This document shows positions 1 through 5,618 of a DNA stretch of 8,336 nucleotides, one piece after another. Origin of the DNA: Chitinophagaceae bacterium (lineage in GTDB: Bacteria; Bacteroidota; Bacteroidia; Chitinophagales; Chitinophagaceae); assembly GCA_947468255.1 (NCBI GenBank), contig CANIMM010000129.1, positions 1 through 8,336 of the forward strand, given 5' to 3'. The position numbers and the translations under genes were made by a program. Under the pieces are notes generated by a model. That model was not told the DNA's origin. It saw only the letters and a program-made list of their open reading frames with translations, and ran no database searches. How positions within the stretch are numbered: position 1 is the stretch's first letter; each line of letters starts with the position of its first letter.

Positions 1-44
1 TAAACCCCTAAACCCCTAAACCCCTAAACCCTAAACCCCTAAAC
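1..44. repeat. Telomere-like tandem repeat (TAAACCCC units)
   Basis: Three perfect 8-nt units TAAACCCC (1-24) are followed by a 7-nt variant TAAACCC (25-31), another 8-nt unit (32-39) and a partial unit TAAAC (40-44), after which the pattern stops at TCGAAT. The minus strand therefore carries five G-tracts of 3-4 G separated by TTTA, which fits the general G-quadruplex pattern. The left end is the window edge, so the true length is unknown. Units of this kind resemble eukaryotic telomere DNA, but the rest of the window is plainly bacterial. A slippage-prone intergenic array or an assembly-edge artefact are both possible. Confidence 0.9.
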
Positions 45-407
45 TCGAATTAAAAAGATCCCAAAAACGGGCTATTATTCCCTTTTGTTAACTAATTAGC
101 TCCCAGCCACCAATCCCAACTGTGTACCTTCCTCAGTTAGTGTTACCTATCAAAATAAATATCTATATTACTCCCTTTTAAGTGTTTTTCAGAGGGAATC
201 ACTCAGATAACAAAGGAAATTAGCAGAAATTTGAAGTAGTGCGAATAAATTCACTGGTTCAATCGGGTATGTCTTTTTATATGTGAAACTCTTTTTTGAG
301 CTTTTTGATTGATTATTAATGGAATTCAAATTTCATTAGCGGATTATTTTAGATTTTTTGGTTGTTTGCCAACTTTTATATGAAATAGTACAAATTGCCG
401 TATTTAA
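45..407. other. Gene-free AT-rich stretch
   Basis: This part of the leader region before the transporter gene shows no coding frame that looks real on either strand, no tRNA-like cloverleaf and no terminator-grade hairpin. Only weak short self-complementary patches are present, for example AACTG/CAGTT around 118-137 and CTC/GAG flanking a T-run near 286-300. Together with 408-552 it makes roughly 500 bp of non-coding DNA. It probably separates the next gene to the left from the SusC/D cluster and may hold regulatory sites I cannot identify. Confidence 0.5.
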
Positions 408-445
408 GAAAAAATAGCATCATTTTTCGAAAGATTAGCATCATT
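408..445. promoter_or_regulatory. Pair of 17-bp direct repeats, 21 bp apart
   Basis: The sequence gaaaaaatagcatcatt at 408-424 recurs as gaaagattagcatcatt at 429-445. The last ten bases (TAGCATCATT, 415-424 and 436-445) are identical, and 15 of 17 positions match overall. The start-to-start distance is 21 bp, about two turns of B-DNA, so both copies face the same side of the helix, as expected for a dimeric or tandemly bound regulator. The second copy overlaps the proposed -33 element of the transporter promoter. The binding protein is unknown and no regulator gene lies in the window. The operator role is inference. Confidence 0.45.
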
Positions 446-472
446 GGGGTTGAATTGATCTGTCTAATTTTA
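444..472 (+). promoter_or_regulatory. Candidate Bacteroidota-type promoter of the SusC/D cluster
   Basis: TTG at 444-446 lies 18 bp before TAATTTTA at 465-472. The latter matches the Bacteroidota -7 consensus TAnnTTTG except for its last base, and the TTG fits the -33 element. Transcription would start near 478-480, giving a leader of about 75 nt. Its position just after the paired direct repeats and before the first gene supports the choice, but AT-rich leaders produce chance matches easily. A weaker alternative lies nearer the gene (TTG at 497-499). Confidence 0.3.
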
Positions 473-552
473 TTCCTTAAAATTTTTTATGTATCATTGC
501 TTTTTAAATAAATAATATTTTACTTTAATTTAACTGTTTAATTTTAAAAATT

Positions 553-3500
553 ATGAAATTCCATTTCATGTTTAAGCGATTCATTGCTTTTGTGGTGCTT
601 TTTGCCAGTTTTCAAATGGCAACTGCACAAATTTCTGTAACCGGTAAGGTTATAGATCAAAGCACCGGCGCTCCTCTACCGAACGTTAGTGTAACCGTAA
701 AAGGGTCTAACCGGGGAACTAATTCAGATGCAAGTGGTGCATATAAGATTACCCTTCAAACTGGGGATGCGATTTTATTATTTTCAAGCACAGGCTATAC
801 ACAGTTTGAAGCTGTAGTAAATAAAAGGACTAAAGTGGATGTCTCATTGGCAGCTACAAGCACCAATTTGTCTGAAGTAGTAGTAGTAGGGTATGGTTCC
901 CAATCTAAAAAGGATGTGACTGGTGCTGTATCTTCAATAAAAGGAGATCAAATCCAAAACCTTCCAGTATCTGGTGCAACGCAAGCCCTTCAAGGAAGGG
1001 TTGCAGGTGTAAACGTAGTGAGAAGCGGGGGTAGTCCGGGTAGTGCAGGTTCAATCAGAATTCGTGGTACAGGTACTATTAATAATGCGGATCCTTTGAT
1101 TGTAATTGATGGGATTCCTGCAGGTGATCTAAATTCAGTAAATCCTAACGATATTGCTTCCGTAGAGATTTTGAAAGATGCTTCTGCATCTGCCATCTAT
1201 GGAACAAGGGCTGCAAATGGAGTGGTGATCGTAACAACTAAAAGAGGAAATTTTGAGCAGCCACTTAAAGTAACCGTAAATACCTATACTGGTTCATCAA
1301 AAGCACGTAAGACTTTGAGTGTATTAGATGCCCCAACCTTGGTTTCATTAAAAAAAGAACGTTATACCAATGATGGGATTGACATGGTTGATACATGGAA
1401 TGATCCATACAATCTTGTACAAAGAACCAATTGGCAAAAAGAACTTTTTGGAAACGGCATAACCAGTAATATGGATGTATCTCTAACAGGGGGTTCCGCT
1501 AAATCTTCTTTCATGATTTCTGCTGGAGTGTATGATGAGAAGGGTATTATAAAAAATTCTTATTTCAAGCGTTATAGCCTCCGTATCAATTCTGACCATA
1601 AAATTGGCAAGCGTTTGAAAGTTGGTCAAAGTATGCAATTGACTCGTGGTAATGACAATAGCCTCAATACACTATCATCTCAGGATGGATTGATTTGGAG
1701 TGCCGTTCGTTTTATGCCTTTCATTCCAGTCAAAAATGACGATGGCACTTGGGGCTCATCACAACGCTCATCCAATGAGTATGGTGATATTAATAACCCA
1801 ATTTTTACTGCCAATACAGTTGATGCAACGAACATAAACACTCGTTTATTGGCAAACGTAAATGCTGAGTATGAGATATTGAAAGGATTGAAGTTAAAAA
1901 CCAATCTTGGAGTAGATGGTAGTCAAGGTAGTAATAGCAATTTTTCTCCTATTATTCGGGGTCAAACAAGAGCAAGGGCTAATAATTCACTTTCTAGGGG
2001 ATTTGGTGAAGGGTATTCACTGTTGAGTGAGTATTTCCTTTCTTATAGTAAATTGTTAGGAAAACATAAAATAGATGCGGTAGCAGGGTATACTGCTCAA
2101 ACCTTTGACGCAAATTCTTTTTATGCTTCTAAGCGTGATTTTCCAAATGAAGATTTTAGCCAACGTTACCTGGATGCAGGTCAGAATTTTGGCGGCATTG
2201 GTGGTAATCGAAGCTATGATGCTTTGCAGTCTGGTTTTGGTAGAGTCAATTATGATTATGCCAAACGTTATTTGTTGACGATGACTTTCCGTGCGGATGG
2301 ATCTTCTAAGTTTGATAAAAGCAATCGATGGGGTTATTTTCCAGCCTTCTCAGCTGCTTGGAGAATTTCCAATGAAAAATTCTTTAATGTTCCCTTCATC
2401 AATGATTTAAAACTAACTGGAGGTTGGGGTCAATTAGGAAATCAAAATGTTGCTAGCCTTCAATACCTTGCCTTAATCGGTGGTGGCGGTCATTATGTGT
2501 TTGGAAGTAATCAAGTAGTGTCAAGTGCACAAGTACGTTTGCCAAACTATAATATCTCTTGGGAAACAGCTCAAATGACTAATATAGGTTTGAGTGCGGA
2601 AATGTTCAACAGGAGTTTACAAGTTAATATTAATTATTTTGATAAAACTACCAATGACATGCTGCTAGCACCTCCAACTATTGGAACAGTGGGTAGGTTG
2701 TCTATCCCAGATAAAAATGTTGGTGTGTTAAGCAATAAGGGTATTGAAATTGACTTGAGCTATAAAAATACGATCGGTGAATTATCTTACCGTATTGGAG
2801 CGAATGCTTCCTTTATAGAAAATAAAGTCATTAAACTTTTCGATGGTAACTATATTGGATCAACGATATATGGACGTCAAAGTCAAGAAATCTCAAGAAC
2901 GTATGAAGGAATGCCGCTGGGTATTTTTTACGGATGGAAAACCAATGGATTGTATCAGACGCAAGCTGAAATTAACAGCGATCCAAACTTGAAAAATGAT
3001 TCAAGAAGAACCGATGGTTTAATTACTCCTGGAGATGTTCGATTTATTGACATCAACGGTGATGGTCAAATTACTGAAGCAGATCGTACTAATATTGGAA
3101 GTCCTCACCCTAAAATGGTGTATGGTTTCAACACAGACTTCAATTACAAAAGTTTTGATTTGTCGTTATTCTTCTTGGGAAACCAAGGTGTTAAATTATT
3201 TAATGCCGACAGAATGCAGGGTATTGATCCAACCTACCCATTCAATATGTATGCAGAAGTGGCGAATCGTTGGCATGGTGCAAACACTAGCAATTCTATT
3301 CCAAGAATGTCAACCAAAAGAAACAATCTGAACTATAGAACGTCTGATATGTTCATTGAAGATGGTAGTTTCTTGCGATTGAAAAACATATCGCTTGGAT
3401 ACACATTTAAAGAAAGCTTTACCAAGAAATTTGGATTTGGTAAAACAAGATTCTATGTAAGTGGCCAAAACGTATTGACTTTCACTAAATATTCTGGTCT

Positions 3501-3606
3501 AGACCCTGAGTTGGGATATATTGATGGCAATAAGCAAATGAATGTTGATTACGCACAATATCCACAATCTCGTACATGGACTGTAGGCCTTAATGTTAGT
3601 TTGTAA
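553..3606 (+). CDS. SusC/RagA-family TonB-dependent outer-membrane transporter
   Basis: At 1017 aa this has normal SusC-family length. It should form a 22-strand outer-membrane barrel that imports large nutrients using TonB-ExbBD energy, with SusD as its lid. In order: signal peptide (about 1-25, cleavage near ATA/QIS); carboxypeptidase-regulatory-like beta-sandwich (about 28-105, VTGKVID...GAPLPNVSV); TonB-box-like LSEVVVVGYG (106-115); plug domain (about 118-230) with the family signatures RIRG (169-172), PLIVIDG (181-187) and SVEILKDASASAIYG (203-217); then the barrel. An acidic loop DINGDGQITEAD (833-844), common in this family, precedes the last strands. No STN domain precedes the sandwich, so sigma/anti-sigma signalling is not expected. 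The chain ends VSL rather than the more usual aromatic residue. The start at 553 follows A-rich sequence with no Shine-Dalgarno site; Met6 (568) is an alternative. The substrate cannot be read from the sequence. Confidence 0.97.
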   Translation: MKFHFMFKRFIAFVVLFASFQMATAQISVTGKVIDQSTGAPLPNVSVTVKGSNRGTNSDASGAYKITLQTGDAILLFSSTGYTQFEAVVNKRTKVDVSLAATSTNLSEVVVVGYGSQSKKDVTGAVSSIKGDQIQNLPVSGATQALQGRVAGVNVVRSGGSPGSAGSIRIRGTGTINNADPLIVIDGIPAGDLNSVNPNDIASVEILKDASASAIYGTRAANGVVIVTTKRGNFEQPLKVTVNTYTGSSKARKTLSVLDAPTLVSLKKERYTNDGIDMVDTWNDPYNLVQRTNWQKELFGNGITSNMDVSLTGGSAKSSFMISAGVYDEKGIIKNSYFKRYSLRINSDHKIGKRLKVGQSMQLTRGNDNSLNTLSSQDGLIWSAVRFMPFIPVKNDDGTWGSSQRSSNEYGDINNPIFTANTVDATNINTRLLANVNAEYEILKGLKLKTNLGVDGSQGSNSNFSPIIRGQTRARANNSLSRGFGEGYSLLSEYFLSYSKLLGKHKIDAVAGYTAQTFDANSFYASKRDFPNEDFSQRYLDAGQNFGGIGGNRSYDALQSGFGRVNYDYAKRYLLTMTFRADGSSKFDKSNRWGYFPAFSAAWRISNEKFFNVPFINDLKLTGGWGQLGNQNVASLQYLALIGGGGHYVFGSNQVVSSAQVRLPNYNISWETAQMTNIGLSAEMFNRSLQVNINYFDKTTNDMLLAPPTIGTVGRLSIPDKNVGVLSNKGIEIDLSYKNTIGELSYRIGANASFIENKVIKLFDGNYIGSTIYGRQSQEISRTYEGMPLGIFYGWKTNGLYQTQAEINSDPNLKNDSRRTDGLITPGDVRFIDINGDGQITEADRTNIGSPHPKMVYGFNTDFNYKSFDLSLFFLGNQGVKLFNADRMQGIDPTYPFNMYAEVANRWHGANTSNSIPRMSTKRNNLNYRTSDMFIEDGSFLRLKNISLGYTFKESFTKKFGFGKTRFYVSGQNVLTFTKYSGLDPELGYIDGNKQMNVDYAQYPQSRTWTVGLNVSL

Positions 3607-3628
3607 ACGAATAAAGAACGAATAAAGA
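3607..3628 (+). repeat. Exact 11-bp tandem duplication in the susC-susD gap
   Basis: acgaataaaga occurs twice back to back (3607-3617 and 3618-3628), directly after the transporter stop codon and 7 nt before the SusD start codon. It fills most of the 29-nt gap. The second copy places an A/G-rich AAAGA upstream of the start, where a translation-enhancing sequence would lie. It is probably a slippage duplication; whether it affects SusD translation is unknown. Confidence 0.85.
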
Positions 3629-3635
3629 TTATAAC

Positions 3636-5102
3636 ATGAAAAATAACAATTTTTACACCGCACTTTTTATACTGTTGACCATCTCGATGTTGGGATGTAA
3701 AAAGGACCTACTTGATACAACTTCCTATGGTCAAGTAACATCTAATACATTTTATAAAAATGCTACAGATGCCGTCTTAGCCTCCAATGCTTTATACGCA
3801 TTGCTTGAAGACGAAATGTTTTTCGGGCACCCTGAACAAGTTTGGGACGTTTGCTCTGATGACCAATGGAGATCGGGTGACTGGGGAAATGAGCAGGCGC
3901 TTGAAGAATTTACATTCGATGCAAGTAATCCTCAATTCGGATGGTCTTGGTCAATGAGATATGAGATAATATCTAGAGCCAATGCAATATTATTGAATGT
4001 TCCTAAAATCAGCAGTATGGATAAAGCTCTTCAGGACAGAATTGTTGGAGAAGCGTATTTCATGAGGGGCTTTATGTATTGGCAGTTGTATAAATATTAC
4101 GGCCAAGTTCCTTTGATCACTGATGACAATGTGGTTAAAAATACTTACAATGTTGCTAAGGGATCCATTTCGGAAGTGGAAAATAGGATTGAAGCGGATC
4201 TTATAAAAGCTGCTGATTTGTTGATGACTACCAATGATGCAGATAATATTGGAAGAGCTACTAAAGGTGCTGCTTGGGGATATTTGTCTAAATTGTATTT
4301 ATACAAAGAAAATTTTGCAAAAGCTATTGAATATGGTAGCAAAGTAATTGCTGGACCATATCGTCTAGCTAGTAATTTCGGGGACAATTTTGAACCTGCA
4401 ACAGATAATAATCCTGAAATGCTTTTCGCTGTTCAGCAAATTTCAGGAGGCTGGACTGGAGATAATAATGCTTCTTGGTATTATGCCCCAAGACATATGC
4501 CTTGGGATGGTTGGGGCTTTCAGGAGCCAACCGATGATTTGGTTTCTGAATTTGAACCCAATGATCCAAGGTTAGGGTACTCAGTGGCTAGAAATGGTGA
4601 TATAATCGAGGGTGGGTCTGATGGTCAACCATTTATGTATGATTCACTTGAAATGAGCGGAAAAGCTGGTCATTTTTTTAAGAAATACACAAAATTAAAA
4701 CTAGATGGCACTGGCATGAACCATGATTTAGAAATCCCATTGCTTCGTACTGCTGATATCTATCTTGTGGTGGCAGAAGCTAAAATCAGGTCAGCTCAGT
4801 CAGGTGATGTTGAAATCAATGCTGTTCGTAATCGCGCTGGTTTACCTCCTGTAAGCGGAGCAAAGATGCCAGCTTTGATTCATGAAAGAAGAGTGGAATT
4901 GGCTGGAGAAAATGAGCGTCATTTGGATCTGGTACGTTGGGATAAGGCTAAAATTGTTGACATTGTTGCACTTTATGCAAGAGATAGAGGTCAATGGAAA
5001 CGCCCTAGAACATTTAGTCGTCCTAAACACTATTATTTCCCTTTACCACAGCGTGAAATTGATTTGAGTAATGGTGTTTTAAAACAGAATCCTAATTATT
5101 AA
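3636..5102 (+). CDS. SusD/RagB-family nutrient-binding outer-membrane lipoprotein
   Basis: This 488-aa surface lipoprotein is the substrate-capturing lid partner of the SusC transporter encoded 29 nt upstream; the two are surely co-transcribed. The signal peptide ends in a lipobox with Cys21 (SMLGC), followed by KKDLLD, an acidic stretch after Cys as in Bacteroidota surface lipoproteins. The SusD-like N-terminal region spans about 22-240, with the family block RIVGEAYFMRGFMYWQLYKYYGQVPLITD (135-163) and a TPR-like helix pair at about 207-238. The RagB/SusD C-terminal region (about 260-488) carries LLRTADIYLVVAEAK (369-383), AVRNRAGLP (396-404), HERRVELAGENERHLDLVRW (416-435) and the ending YYFPLPQREIDLSNGVLKQNPNY. 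All match family signatures and no part appears missing. The ligand is unknown; aromatic residues in W280-W293 could contribute to binding, which is inference. Confidence 0.96.
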   Translation: MKNNNFYTALFILLTISMLGCKKDLLDTTSYGQVTSNTFYKNATDAVLASNALYALLEDEMFFGHPEQVWDVCSDDQWRSGDWGNEQALEEFTFDASNPQFGWSWSMRYEIISRANAILLNVPKISSMDKALQDRIVGEAYFMRGFMYWQLYKYYGQVPLITDDNVVKNTYNVAKGSISEVENRIEADLIKAADLLMTTNDADNIGRATKGAAWGYLSKLYLYKENFAKAIEYGSKVIAGPYRLASNFGDNFEPATDNNPEMLFAVQQISGGWTGDNNASWYYAPRHMPWDGWGFQEPTDDLVSEFEPNDPRLGYSVARNGDIIEGGSDGQPFMYDSLEMSGKAGHFFKKYTKLKLDGTGMNHDLEIPLLRTADIYLVVAEAKIRSAQSGDVEINAVRNRAGLPPVSGAKMPALIHERRVELAGENERHLDLVRWDKAKIVDIVALYARDRGQWKRPRTFSRPKHYYFPLPQREIDLSNGVLKQNPNY

Positions 5103-5125
5103 TAAAAGCTAGTTTACATATTTCT

Positions 5126-5174
5126 AACCGGTATCTTTACTTTACTTATTAGTAAATGGAGATACCGGTTTTTT
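5126..5174 (+). terminator. Strong intrinsic terminator-like hairpin after SusD
   Basis: A perfect 11-bp outer stem (5126-5136 with 5160-5170, AACCGGTATCT/AGATACCGGTT) encloses a second 6-bp stem (5141-5146 with 5151-5156, TTTACT/AGTAAA) with a TATT loop. Six T follow the structure (5169-5174). This is a classic rho-independent terminator read on the plus strand, 23 nt after the SusD stop. The next plus-strand gene begins at 5190, only 15 nt after the T-run, with no convincing promoter between. The hairpin therefore either ends the SusC/D transcript or acts as a partial terminator that lowers expression of the third gene. Confidence 0.88.
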
Positions 5175-5189
5175 AATTACACCAATTCA

Positions 5190-5618
5190 ATGAAAATCTA
5201 TTCCTACAATTTGTTAGCAATAACTATTTTGTCAATGGTTGTTTTATCTTGTAAATCAACTGTTGATCAAAAAATATTACATGGAGCATGGAGAATGGAC
5301 TCACTGTATGATTATTACAATGGCTTTTCTTATATGAATAGGGATCCACAGCCAGCTGAGGTGCATGTGTATAAGGGTGAACATACCATGCTTAGAAGAG
5401 GAATGGGGCACGAAAGGGAATATTATTATGCAATTGAAGGAAAACACTTAATCATAAGTGATACATTGGGGGCTCCTGAGGGTAAGCACATTGTATTGAG
5501 GCTCGATTCTACCCAATTGGTATTAAAAAAAGAAAATCGACCTATATTTTCTGGAGAAAATCAGGTAAAATACCAAATACGTTTTTTTACAAGAATTCCA
5601 ATGGACGCTTTAAAATAA
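5190..5618 (+). CDS. Small lipoprotein, probably lipocalin-like
   Basis: This 142-aa protein has a lipoprotein signal with Cys21 in MVVLSC, which supports the start at 5190; no earlier in-frame ATG lies in the preceding gap. After Cys, ILHGAWRMDSLYDYYNGF (29-46) resembles the opening G-x-W strand of Bacteroidota lipocalin-like lipoproteins. The remainder alternates short hydrophobic strands (YYYAIEGKHLIISDT, KHIVLRLDSTQLVLKK, YQIRFFTRI), consistent with a small beta-barrel of about 120 residues. The fold is inferred from this pattern, without a family-specific catalytic or binding motif. It follows SusD by 87 nt across a terminator-like hairpin, so its expression may depend on read-through. 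Its last 9 bp overlap the convergent minus-strand gene. A role as accessory envelope protein of the uptake system is inference; it could equally be an independent lipoprotein. Confidence 0.82.
   Translation: MKIYSYNLLAITILSMVVLSCKSTVDQKILHGAWRMDSLYDYYNGFSYMNRDPQPAEVHVYKGEHTMLRRGMGHEREYYYAIEGKHLIISDTLGAPEGKHIVLRLDSTQLVLKKENRPIFSGENQVKYQIRFFTRIPMDALK

Noticed and set aside
1..552. CRISPR array, tRNA or riboswitch in the long leader
   Set aside because: The only repeats are the edge microsatellite and one direct-repeat pair; no repeat-spacer periodicity, cloverleaf or recognisable aptamer core was seen.
3049..3084. EF-hand/dockerin-like acidic loop in the transporter
   Set aside because: DxNxDGxIxxxD near the end of the barrel is a usual feature of SusC proteins, not a separate dockerin or calcium-sensing domain.
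3035..3331. 98-aa plus-strand open frame inside the transporter gene
   Set aside because: It lies wholly within the conserved barrel region in another frame and shows no signal, domain or plausible initiation context; it is a shadow.
5563..5588. Small palindrome GGTAAAATACC followed by seven T, as a terminator of the third gene
   Set aside because: The stem is only 4 bp and lies inside the coding sequence before the stop codon, with 8 nt between stem and T-run; too weak.
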